A stretch of DNA of 35,898 nt from Candidatus Levybacteria bacterium GW2011_GWA1_37_16. Lineage in GTDB: Bacteria > Patescibacteriota > Microgenomatia > Levybacterales > UBA12049. The stretch covers positions 78,731 through 114,628 of the forward strand of contig CALRGR010000001.1 in assembly GCA_943357985.1 (NCBI GenBank), given 5' to 3'. The position numbers were made by a program, and so were the translations under genes. The notes under the pieces were generated by a model that made no database searches, had not been told where the DNA came from, and saw only the letters and a list, made by a program, of their open reading frames with translations. Position 1 is the first letter of the stretch. Each line of letters starts with the position of its first letter. Shown here one piece after another: positions 9,775 through 17,596 of the stretch.

Positions 9775-9815
9775 ATACTACAAATAGTACCAATAAATAC
9801 CAATACTACCAATAG
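9774..9815. repeat. Heptad-periodic repeat between rpoA and rplQ
   Basis: AATACTA|CAAATAG|TACCAAT|AAATACC|AATACTA|CCAATAG; AATACTA recurs after exactly 28 nt; TACCAATA at 9788 and 9798, ACCAATA at 9808. Confidence 0.5.
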
Positions 9816-9857
9816 GCCCAAAATTGAAATTGATGTTTGTAGTGTTGGTAATTTTGT

Positions 9858-10346
9858 ATGAGAAAGAATGTATTTGGAAGAAAACTTAAAAGAGACAAAA
9901 ATCAAAGACAGGCTTTATTTAAAGGCCTAATGTCTTCCTTGGTAATGTATGGAAAATTGAAGACCACGGAAGCAAAATCTAAGGCCATTAAAGGTGAGGT
10001 TGATAAGTTGGTTACAAGAGCAAGAAGAGATTCACAGCTTGCAAAAAGGCTCCTGGAGCCCCATCTAACAGCTGCCGCTTTGAAGAAGTTTGTATCAGAT
10101 GTTGTACCGGTATTTAAAGACAGAAATAGCGGATTTACAAAAACAGTAAGGCTTGGGAATAGACTTAAGGACAATGCGTCTTTGGTTTTAATGACATGGA
10201 CAGATGAAGTTATAGCTAACGTTAAACCAAAGGTGAAAACAACAAAAAAAGTAACTTCTAAAAAAGTTGCGGAAAAACCAAAAAGAACAACAAAAGTAGT
10301 AGTGAAAAAAATACCTGCCAAAACTAAAAAGCCAGCAAAAAAATAA
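9858..10346 (+). CDS. rplQ: Ribosomal protein L17 with Lys-rich C-terminal tail
   Basis: L17 core plus tail KVKTTKKVTSKKVAEKPKRTTKVVVKKIPAKTKKPAKK. Confidence 0.95.
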   Translation: MRKNVFGRKLKRDKNQRQALFKGLMSSLVMYGKLKTTEAKSKAIKGEVDKLVTRARRDSQLAKRLLEPHLTAAALKKFVSDVVPVFKDRNSGFTKTVRLGNRLKDNASLVLMTWTDEVIANVKPKVKTTKKVTSKKVAEKPKRTTKVVVKKIPAKTKKPAKK

Positions 10347-10807
10347 TGCAAAAACAAACACACTCAACAAAATTAGAAGATATAAAGAGGCACTGGCATT
10401 TGATAGATCTTAAAGATAAGACCTTAGGAAGAATATCAACAGATATTGCAAAACTACTTATGGGAAAAGGGAAACCCTATTTTGTTAGAAACCTTGACTT
10501 AGGAGATTATGTTGTTATTATTAATGCCAAAGAAGTTAAAGTAACAGGAAAGAAAGAAACTGACAAAATATATCACAGACATTCAGGATATCCAGGTGGA
10601 AAAAAAGAAGAAACTTTGGGAAAGCTTAGAATAAGAAAGCCGGAAGATATAATAATCCATGCAGTCAAAGGAATGTTGCCACAAAACAAATTAAGAGATA
10701 GAATGCTTAAGCGGTTATTTGTTTTTGCAGGGCAAGCGCATAAGTATGAAGATAAATTTAGAGGTAAGAATATAAAAGTAGAAAACTCAGAAGAGGTAGG
10801 AAATTAA
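10346..10807 (+). CDS. rplM: Ribosomal protein L13
   Basis: WHLIDLKDKTLGRISTDIAKLLMGK, AVKGMLPQNKLRDRMLKRL. Confidence 0.96.
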   Translation: MQKQTHSTKLEDIKRHWHLIDLKDKTLGRISTDIAKLLMGKGKPYFVRNLDLGDYVVIINAKEVKVTGKKETDKIYHRHSGYPGGKKEETLGKLRIRKPEDIIIHAVKGMLPQNKLRDRMLKRLFVFAGQAHKYEDKFRGKNIKVENSEEVGN

Positions 10808-10808
10808 T

Positions 10809-11258
10809 ATGGCAGAGTCAACAAATAAAGATTTTACATACGCTGTAGGAAGAAGAAAATCAGCGGTTGCAAGAGTTAGGTTATACAAGATCATTAAAGC
10901 AGGTCTTGTTTGGGGAAAAGAAAAAATTGAAAAAGGAAAAGTGCTTGTTAATAAAAAACCAGTTGGAGAATATTTTAGCGGAGAAGTTATGATGGCTTTT
11001 TATAAAGAACCTTTTATTGCAACAAACACTTTGGATAAATACGCAGTTACTATTAGGGTAATGGGCGGAGGCCTTAAGGGACAATTGGATGCTGCTCTTT
11101 TGGGAATTGCCCGTGCCCTTTCAGAAATCGATAGAGAAAAATTTAGACCGATTTTAAAGAAAAAAGGAATGCTTACTAGAGATGCAAGAATTAGGCAAAG
11201 AAGAACAGTTGGTACAGGTGGAAAAGCAAGACGTCAGAAACAATCTCCTAAGAGGTAA
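10809..11258 (+). CDS. rpsI: Ribosomal protein S9
   Basis: AVGRRKSAVARVRL, C-terminal GKARRQKQSPKR. Confidence 0.97.
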   Translation: MAESTNKDFTYAVGRRKSAVARVRLYKIIKAGLVWGKEKIEKGKVLVNKKPVGEYFSGEVMMAFYKEPFIATNTLDKYAVTIRVMGGGLKGQLDAALLGIARALSEIDREKFRPILKKKGMLTRDARIRQRRTVGTGGKARRQKQSPKR

Positions 11259-12051
11259 TCTGAGCAGGTCTCCCTCCGAAACGACGGTCCCTTTGTGAGT
11301 ACTCTACTATAGTTTCTATGATATCCTCGTTTTTCATGTCAGGAAGGTTTGCGGCAATCGATACAAACTCTGCTCTGTCTCCCGGCCATCCAAGACCTGA
11401 TGTTCTCATTTCTCCTGATGTTCTAATTACTAAATCAGCAGGCCTAAAACCTTCGGCCCAGCCATCTCTTAATGAGTTCCATAATTTTGTCGTTACATCC
11501 AATCCAGGATTTTGTTTTATCATCTCAGATAATTGCTGCGCCATTCTTATTTCCTGATCGTCTCCATTAAAATCCAGAAGAAGTCCAAATCGTCTATCTG
11601 TATAATGCTCGGTTTCTCTTTCTACCGTTTCTAAAGTTTTCCAGAGGCTTCCAAATTGTGATCTAATTTTTTCTGGTCTACCTAACCTCTTGAATCTTAT
11701 TTGTTGTTCATGAAAAATAGGCAAAGCTTTTTTGGTAGTTTCTTCCAATACTTTCATTATTCCTCTTATCTCTTGATTAGATCTATTCCAATTGTCGTGA
11801 GAATATCCCCACGTCATTACCGTTTCTATTTCCGGAATTGCGGTAATTAATTCAAGTGCCCCAAACATTTTTCTTGCTCCAGCTCTGTGTCCTTCTATAG
11901 TGTCTTTTATACCAAGACCCTGCGCCCAACGAATATTTCCATCAGGAATAAAAAATACAACCTTGGGGCGGCTTGCTGATGGAGCTTCTTTAAGCCTTGG
12001 GTATCTGTCTTCGACACTTAGAGCTGGCGATATGCCTTCATGAATAGTCAT
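11248..12051 (-). CDS. uppS: Divergent undecaprenyl diphosphate synthase-like (cis-prenyltransferase)
   Basis: IPDGNIRWAQ, GHRAGARKM, GYSHDNWNRS, DLVIRTSGEMRTSG, EYSQRDRRFGG. Confidence 0.85.
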   Translation of the reverse strand: MTIHEGISPALSVEDRYPRLKEAPSASRPKVVFFIPDGNIRWAQGLGIKDTIEGHRAGARKMFGALELITAIPEIETVMTWGYSHDNWNRSNQEIRGIMKVLEETTKKALPIFHEQQIRFKRLGRPEKIRSQFGSLWKTLETVERETEHYTDRRFGLLLDFNGDDQEIRMAQQLSEMIKQNPGLDVTTKLWNSLRDGWAEGFRPADLVIRTSGEMRTSGLGWPGDRAEFVSIAANLPDMKNEDIIETIVEYSQRDRRFGGRPAQITS

Positions 12052-12107
12052 AATACGGAAGTTTTATTTTACTATAAAAAGCCTACTGTGGCAAGCTAGG
12101 AGGTATG

Positions 12108-12178
12108 TCGGGGTGTGGAGAATTGAACTCCAGCTACCGCACCCCCAGCGCGGCGTACTACCGTTATACTACACCCCG
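12108..12178 (-). tRNA. tRNA-Pro (anticodon GGG)
   Basis: Cloverleaf: acceptor CGGGGTG/CACCCCG, anticodon arm CCGCG-CTGGGGG-TGCGG, T arm TGGAG-TTCAATT-CTCCA; C1-G72 and G37; CCA not encoded. Confidence 0.93.
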
Positions 12179-12189
12179 AAAAATACCAC

Positions 12190-12218
12190 TTGTATTTTAA
12201 CACAGACTTACCTAGAAT
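12190..12218 (+). promoter_or_regulatory. Putative recA promoter, leaderless
   Basis: TTGTAT - 17 nt - TAGAAT, then 6 nt and ATG at 12225. Confidence 0.55.
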
Positions 12219-12224
12219 TGGGGC

Positions 12225-13310
12225 ATGGCAAAGCACGTAAATACTCCGAAACAATCCTCTGCAGCAATCACGGAATCTTCCCATAAATTAGAAGCAGTCC
12301 GTATGGCAATGGAGCAGATAGAAAAACAATACGGCAGAGGTTCCATTATGCGTTTTGGAGAGGGTGCCGCAAAACTTGATATCTCCGTTATCTCCACAGG
12401 GTGTCTTCCTTTAGACTTGGCGCTTGGTGTGGGAGGAGTGCCAAGGGGAAGAATAGTGGAAATTTTTGGTCCTGAGGCTTCAGGAAAAACTACAGTTTCT
12501 CTTTCAATTATTGCCCAAGCTCAAAAGCATGGAGGCATCGCAGCTTTTATTGACGCAGAACATGCTCTTGACCCCTTATGGGCAGAAGTGATTGGTGTAA
12601 AGCTTGAAGAGCTTTTAATTTCTCAACCGGACACAGGTGAACAAGCACTTGAAATTGCCGAGTCGCTTATTAGAAGTGGCGGAGTTGACGTTTTGGTAAT
12701 TGATTCTGTTGCGGCTTTAGTTCCGCGTGCGGAAATTGAAGGAGAAATGGGAGATTCAATGATGGGACTCCAAGCACGCCTTATGTCTCAAGCCTTAAGA
12801 AAATTAACAGGAGTTATTTCCAAATCTAAGACTGTTGTTATTTTTACAAATCAACTTAGACAAAAAATTGGAGTCATGTTTGGAAATCCCGAAACTACAA
12901 CAGGAGGACTGGCGCTTAAGTTTTATTCATCTGTGAGAATGGATGTTAGAAAAATAGAGACAATTAAAGAGGGGGATAAAGTTATTGGCTCGCGTCACAG
13001 AGTTAAGATTGTAAAAAATAAAGTAGCCGCTCCTTTTAGAATTGCGGAGTTTGATGTTATGGGAGACGGAATATCAAGGGAGGGTGGAATTGTAGATGTG
13101 GGTGTTGAGATGGGAATAATTCAGAAGTCCGGAGCATTCTTCAGATATGGAGAATTAATGTTAGGGCAAGGAAAAGAAGCCACGAAAATTTTCCTTAAAG
13201 AAAAAGCCGATGTATCTAAAAAAATTGTTGATGAAATTATGAAGGCAAGCAAATCCTCAACCACAACTCCGGTAGTAGTAGGCGCAGAAGAAAAAGAATC
13301 CACTGTTTAA
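12225..13310 (+). CDS. recA: Recombinase RecA
   Basis: [40 protein letters not shown]-like. Confidence 0.98.
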   Translation: MAKHVNTPKQSSAAITESSHKLEAVRMAMEQIEKQYGRGSIMRFGEGAAKLDISVISTGCLPLDLALGVGGVPRGRIVEIFGPEASGKTTVSLSIIAQAQKHGGIAAFIDAEHALDPLWAEVIGVKLEELLISQPDTGEQALEIAESLIRSGGVDVLVIDSVAALVPRAEIEGEMGDSMMGLQARLMSQALRKLTGVISKSKTVVIFTNQLRQKIGVMFGNPETTTGGLALKFYSSVRMDVRKIETIKEGDKVIGSRHRVKIVKNKVAAPFRIAEFDVMGDGISREGGIVDVGVEMGIIQKSGAFFRYGELMLGQGKEATKIFLKEKADVSKKIVDEIMKASKSSTTTPVVVGAEEKESTV

Positions 13311-13318
13311 GCGCCTCG

Positions 13319-13327
13319 TGATATAAT
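13319..13327 (+). promoter_or_regulatory. Extended -10 promoter, TGATATAAT
   Basis: TGATATAAT followed by 6 nt and GTG start at 13334. Confidence 0.5.
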
Positions 13328-13333
13328 CTAGCA

Positions 13334-13981
13334 GTGAAGAACCAGAATATTAATTTATACATTCTTAAAGCCTCGGGAAGATTAACTCCGTACATTGAAG
13401 ACATCAAGAAAGTATTTAAAGACTCTCTGAATAAGATTTCTGAAAAAATTCCCGTTTCTAATATAGACATAGTTGTTTGCGATGATAAGGATAAAGTAAT
13501 ACCAGAATCAGGAATTACAGGATATACTCCTAATTCTAATTTGATATTTATATCATTAGATCCTGGCTCTCCAAGCTTTTCCAAGTTAATTGGAGACGAA
13601 TTTAACAGAACATTAGCTCACGAGATGCATCATTGCATGAGATGGAGGGGACCGGGTTATGGGAAGACTTTATTAGAGGTATTGATAACTGAAGGACTTG
13701 CGGATCACTTCGATTTGGAAATCTATGGTGGAAATCCTCATCCCTGGAGCGTAGCATTAGATAAAGATCAAACAGAAAGACTTATGGAAAGAGCTAAAGA
13801 TGAATTTAATAATAAAGAATATGATCACACTGCTTGGTTTTTTGGATCAAAGGATAAAAATATTCCAAGATGGACAGGTTACGCTTTGGGTTTCAATTTA
13901 GTAGCGGAATATCTTAAGAAAAACCCCGACAAGAAACCCTCGCAACTGCATGCTTTAGAAGCAGGAGAATTTGTTAAATAG
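13334..13981 (+). CDS. Putative zinc metalloprotease (HExxH, DUF2268-like)
   Basis: TLAHEMHHCMRW motif, downstream EGLADHF. Confidence 0.65.
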   Translation: MKNQNINLYILKASGRLTPYIEDIKKVFKDSLNKISEKIPVSNIDIVVCDDKDKVIPESGITGYTPNSNLIFISLDPGSPSFSKLIGDEFNRTLAHEMHHCMRWRGPGYGKTLLEVLITEGLADHFDLEIYGGNPHPWSVALDKDQTERLMERAKDEFNNKEYDHTAWFFGSKDKNIPRWTGYALGFNLVAEYLKKNPDKKPSQLHALEAGEFVK

Positions 13982-13982
13982 A

Positions 13983-14444
13983 ATGGGTGAACTGTATTTT
14001 GATAAGTTTTTTAATTCCTCGTTAAAGTTTCTCTCATACCGTCCGCGAAGTGAAAAAGAAGTAAGGGACAGTCTCACTAAAAAGAAAGCCTCCACAGAAA
14101 TAATCGAACAAATAATTGATAGACTTAAGGAGCATAAGTTTTTAAATGATTTGGAATTTGCGCAGTGGTTTGTCAGAAGTAGAAATTTGGTCAAGCCCAA
14201 AGCAGGAAGAGTTATAAAAATGGAACTTAAGCAAAAAGGAATCGCCAGCGAGTTTCTTGAAAATCTTGAAACAGGAGATGAGCTGGCAAATGCGAAAAAG
14301 CTACTCGATAAAAAATTAGCAAGATACAAAAATCTGGATAGGGATGAAATTTATAAAAAGCTCGGAAGTTTTCTTGCCCGCCGCGGCTTTGATTGGGATA
14401 CAATAAAAAAAGCGATTGACGAGAGTTTTGGTAAAGTTGTATAA
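13983..14444 (+). CDS. recX: Regulatory protein RecX
   Basis: LKFLSYRPRSEKEVRDSL, FLNDLEFAQWFVRSR, RRGFDWDTIKKAI; near recA. Confidence 0.88.
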   Translation: MGELYFDKFFNSSLKFLSYRPRSEKEVRDSLTKKKASTEIIEQIIDRLKEHKFLNDLEFAQWFVRSRNLVKPKAGRVIKMELKQKGIASEFLENLETGDELANAKKLLDKKLARYKNLDRDEIYKKLGSFLARRGFDWDTIKKAIDESFGKVV

Positions 14445-14445
14445 T
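14416..14445 (+). promoter_or_regulatory. Putative rny promoter
   Basis: TTGACG - 18 nt - TATAAT, predicted TSS ~14452. Confidence 0.65.
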
Positions 14446-14451
14446 GCAGAC

Positions 14452-14546
14452 AGACAAAAGAGATTATATGTCTATGAAGAGTTTGAATTACATATCTTCT
14501 TCGACCATCCGATAACTCGGATTTATCCTCTTTTGCAAAAATTATT
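14452..14546 (+). promoter_or_regulatory. Structured 5' leader of rny
   Basis: AAAAGAG(14456-14462)/CTCTTTT(14528-14534) closing helix; hairpin ATCCGA-TAAC-TCGGAT 14507-14522; internal ATATGT/ACATAT and GAAGA/TCTTC complements. Confidence 0.4.
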
Positions 14547-15809
14547 ATGGCAGACCAAGATTTAGTAACACTTGAGAAAAAACTTCTTGAAAAAGAAGAA
14601 AAATTAGAATCTCAAAAAGAAAAATTAGAAAAAGAGCAAGAAAAGATAGATCGCTTAAAGGAGGAATATTCAGATAAACTTCAGAAAGTGTCTTCTCTTA
14701 CCCAGGAAGAAGCTAAGAAAAAGCTTCTGGAAGAAATAGAATCAAAGGAAGTCCAGACCATTGCAAAGATAATTAAGGAAAGAGAAGAAGAAGCCAAGAT
14801 TACAGCAGACAAAAAGGCTCAAGAAATTTTAGTAGATAGCATGCGTCATGGAGCACTTAACTACATTGCAGAATATACTGTATCTACAATCCAAATTGAG
14901 AATGAAGACATAAAAGGCAGAATTATTGGGAAAGAGGGACGCAATATCCGTGCATTTGAACAAGCAACTGGCGTAGATGTCGATTTGGATGAAGAAGGTG
15001 TCATTAGGCTTTCTTCTTTTGATCAGATAAGACGTGAAGTAGCAAGAAGAGCTCTTGAGAAACTTGTTAAAGATGCAAGAATCCAACCTTTTAGAATTGA
15101 AGAAATCGTTGCTCAATCAAAACAAGAGCTGGATAAGGTTCTTCTTGAAGAGGGAGAAAAGCTTGCACAAGAAGCCGGTGTTTTTAATTTAACTTCAGAG
15201 ATTTTATCTGTTCTAGGCCGTTTTAAATTTAGAACATCCTATGGACAAAATCTTGTAGTTCATACCCTTGAAGAGACAAAAATAGGAATCCATATTGCTC
15301 AGGAAATTGGGGCTGACGAAAATATTGTTAGACTGGGTTGTCTTTTTCATGATATAGGAAAAGTTATAGAGGGAGAAGGAAGCCACGTAACTCTTGGAGT
15401 AGAATTTTTAAAACGCCACAATATTTCTGACGCAATTGTAAATTGTGTTGCGGAGCATCATGAAGATAAGCCTTTCTCATCATTGGAGTCAGTTATAGTT
15501 TCCATAGCAGATTCAATATCTGGGGCTAGGCCTGGAGCCCGTTATGAGGATTATGAAGGTTATGTAAAAAGACTTAGGGAAATGGAAGAAATTGCTAAAA
15601 AGCATGAAGGAGTAGAAGACGCTTACGCTTTTGAGGCAGGAAGAGAGCTTAGGGTTATTATAGATCCCGGGACTTTGGATGATGCTCAGACAATTGTTGT
15701 AGCAGACAAAATAAGAGATGACATAAATAAAGCGTCTTTGGCAATCCCCGGAGAAGTTAAGGTTACGGCAATTAGAGAATTCCGTGCAGTATCTGCCGAA
15801 AACTCCTAA
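14547..15809 (+). CDS. rny: Ribonuclease Y, no N-terminal TM helix
   Basis: KH domain GRIIGKEGRNIRAFEQATGVD, HD domain GCLFHDIGK, ARPGAR; N-terminus begins with coiled coil. Confidence 0.95.
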   Translation: MADQDLVTLEKKLLEKEEKLESQKEKLEKEQEKIDRLKEEYSDKLQKVSSLTQEEAKKKLLEEIESKEVQTIAKIIKEREEEAKITADKKAQEILVDSMRHGALNYIAEYTVSTIQIENEDIKGRIIGKEGRNIRAFEQATGVDVDLDEEGVIRLSSFDQIRREVARRALEKLVKDARIQPFRIEEIVAQSKQELDKVLLEEGEKLAQEAGVFNLTSEILSVLGRFKFRTSYGQNLVVHTLEETKIGIHIAQEIGADENIVRLGCLFHDIGKVIEGEGSHVTLGVEFLKRHNISDAIVNCVAEHHEDKPFSSLESVIVSIADSISGARPGARYEDYEGYVKRLREMEEIAKKHEGVEDAYAFEAGRELRVIIDPGTLDDAQTIVVADKIRDDINKASLAIPGEVKVTAIREFRAVSAENS

Positions 15810-15836
15810 TCCTCAAAAAAAACTTTAATTTACATA

Positions 15837-15865
15837 TTGACAACATTCCGTTTTCATTGTATTGT
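15837..15865 (+). promoter_or_regulatory. Promoter of HU gene
   Basis: TTGACA - 17 nt - TATTGT; followed by SD AGGGAGGTGATTT. Confidence 0.7.
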
Positions 15866-15894
15866 TAAGCTAAATTAAAGGGAGGTGATTTCTA

Positions 15895-16167
15895 ATGACA
15901 AAAAGAGATCTTATTGAAGTAGTCGCAAAGAAAGCAAATTTAACAAACAAAGCTTCAAGAGATGCAGTGCAAGCATTTATAGGTTCCATCCGTGATTCTT
16001 TAAAAAGAGGAGAAAAAGTTGTAATTACCGGTTTTGGAACTTTTAGTATAAGAAGCAGAGCGGAAAGAGTGGGGAGAAATCCAAAGACTGGAGAAAAAAT
16101 AACAATATCTGCCAGAAAGGCGCCAGGCTTTACTCCCGGTAAGACATTAAAAAAGGTAGTAAGATAA
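15895..16167 (+). CDS. hup: HU family DNA-binding protein
   Basis: MTKRDLIEVVAKKANLT, GFGTFSIRSRAERVGRNPKTGEKITI. Confidence 0.97.
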   Translation: MTKRDLIEVVAKKANLTNKASRDAVQAFIGSIRDSLKRGEKVVITGFGTFSIRSRAERVGRNPKTGEKITISARKAPGFTPGKTLKKVVR

Positions 16168-16206
16168 AGACTTAGTAGGAATCTGCTATAATTATCTAAA
16201 TAAGAC

Positions 16207-17232
16207 ATGATCATTAGACTTCGCACGGCTTTTTTTATAATTCTTGGTCTTTTAACTTTATGGTTTTTTTATGCTGAAAGAGAGATACTTTCACCTTTTA
16301 TACTTGCTGCAATATTCGCCTATGTCTTTAACCCTGTTGTTAGTTTTCTGTCATCTAGGATAAAATTTCCCCGAACAATATCTATAATTCTTATATGGGC
16401 AATAATTCTTGGAATTCTTACTGTTGGCGGGATGTTTATTGTGAAGCGCGCTATAGCAGAGTCTGCTGGCCTTAAAGAATATGTACGGGATTGGACTGCT
16501 ATGGCAAAAACACAAGCTGTTGCCCTGCCTGAATTTTTCAGACCAACCCTTAACGAGACTCTTTCCTCATTGCAAAAAACTATCCTTACGACTTCTATAT
16601 CTCTTTTTGTTATTTTTCCGCAAGCTGTATCAGGAGTTATTAGTTTTTTCATTTTTCTTGTATCCTCTTTTTATTTTCTCAAGGAAGGAAGGAATGTTTT
16701 TGACAGATTCTTAAATTTAATACCACGAGATTATAGACTAGAAACAGAAATTCTTCTTAGGAAAATTAATGAAGTTTTGGGCGATTATTTAAGAGGACAA
16801 CTACTTGTTATTCTAACTTCATTTTTATTGTTCTTCTCTTTCTACGCTATAATTGGCGTTAAATTCGCGTTGATGCTTGCTCTTATAGCAGGATTTTTGG
16901 AGGTGGTTATATTAATAGGACCGCTTGTTGCCGGAGTATTGGCAGTTATCGTGGTTCTTCTTTCCGGAGTTTCTAATTTTAATCTAAATCCTTTGCAAGC
17001 GGTGGCTCTTGTAGTAGTCGGTAGTTTTATTATTCGTCAAATACAAGATTATGTTGTTACACCGGCTATTATGGGGAGGGTTGTTAAGCTTCATCCGCTC
17101 GTTATTCTTTTTGCGGTTTTGGCCGGTGGGCACATAGCGGGTATTCTAGGGCTTGTTCTAGCAGTGCCTATTGCAGCAGTTATAAGAATACTTTTAGAGT
17201 TTTCCCTAGATAAGATAAACGAAAGAAAATAA
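16207..17232 (+). CDS. AI-2E family transporter (UPF0118/PerM-like)
   Basis: Multiple TM helices, GxYLRGQLLV and HPLVILFAVLAGGHIAGILG motifs. Confidence 0.92.
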   Translation: MIIRLRTAFFIILGLLTLWFFYAEREILSPFILAAIFAYVFNPVVSFLSSRIKFPRTISIILIWAIILGILTVGGMFIVKRAIAESAGLKEYVRDWTAMAKTQAVALPEFFRPTLNETLSSLQKTILTTSISLFVIFPQAVSGVISFFIFLVSSFYFLKEGRNVFDRFLNLIPRDYRLETEILLRKINEVLGDYLRGQLLVILTSFLLFFSFYAIIGVKFALMLALIAGFLEVVILIGPLVAGVLAVIVVLLSGVSNFNLNPLQAVALVVVGSFIIRQIQDYVVTPAIMGRVVKLHPLVILFAVLAGGHIAGILGLVLAVPIAAVIRILLEFSLDKINERK

Positions 17233-17234
17233 GT

Positions 17235-17263
17235 TTGATTTTTAACCTCAGTTTCTGTAAAAT
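17235..17263 (+). promoter_or_regulatory. Promoter of rnpB
   Basis: TTGATT - 17 nt - TAAAAT, predicted TSS ~17270. Confidence 0.65.
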
Positions 17264-17269
17264 ACCATA

Positions 17270-17593
17270 GCTCTTAGGAAGAAGGACCGCTACTGTATTC
17301 TATTTATATGAATATAGAGGAAAGTCCAGACAGGTTTAAAGCCGGGGATGGAGCGTAAGCTCCGACTAGAAATAGCTGGTCTCTAATCTTTTTACCCACA
17401 TGTGGAGATTAGAGCAGGTCTTGAATTAACAAGACTTGAGAGCAACAGAGACGAGTGGGTGTGAAACGGGCAATCCTACCTGCTGCAACCTCCGAATGAT
17501 GCGCTACTACTCTGCTTTAGGGGAGCATCGAAGTTTGAGGGCATAGACAGATTGCGGTAAAAACAGAATCTGGCTTATTCTCTTCCTAGGAGC
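17270..17593 (+). ncRNA. rnpB: RNase P RNA (M1 RNA), bacterial type
   Basis: GAGGAAAGTCCAGACAG near 5' end, ACAGAATCTGGCTTA near 3' end; terminal helix GCTCTTAGGAAGA/TCTTCCTAGGAGC; CAGAGACGAGTGGGTGTGAAACGG core. Confidence 0.93.
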
Positions 17594-17596
17594 AAT

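Noticed and set aside
15531-15550. GGGCT...AGCCC inverted repeat in rny
   Set aside because: Encodes the conserved ARPGAR motif of RNase Y; protein constraint explains it.
17270-17593. Considered as a long leader or riboswitch
   Set aside because: Fits bacterial RNase P RNA signatures at both ends and terminal pairing.
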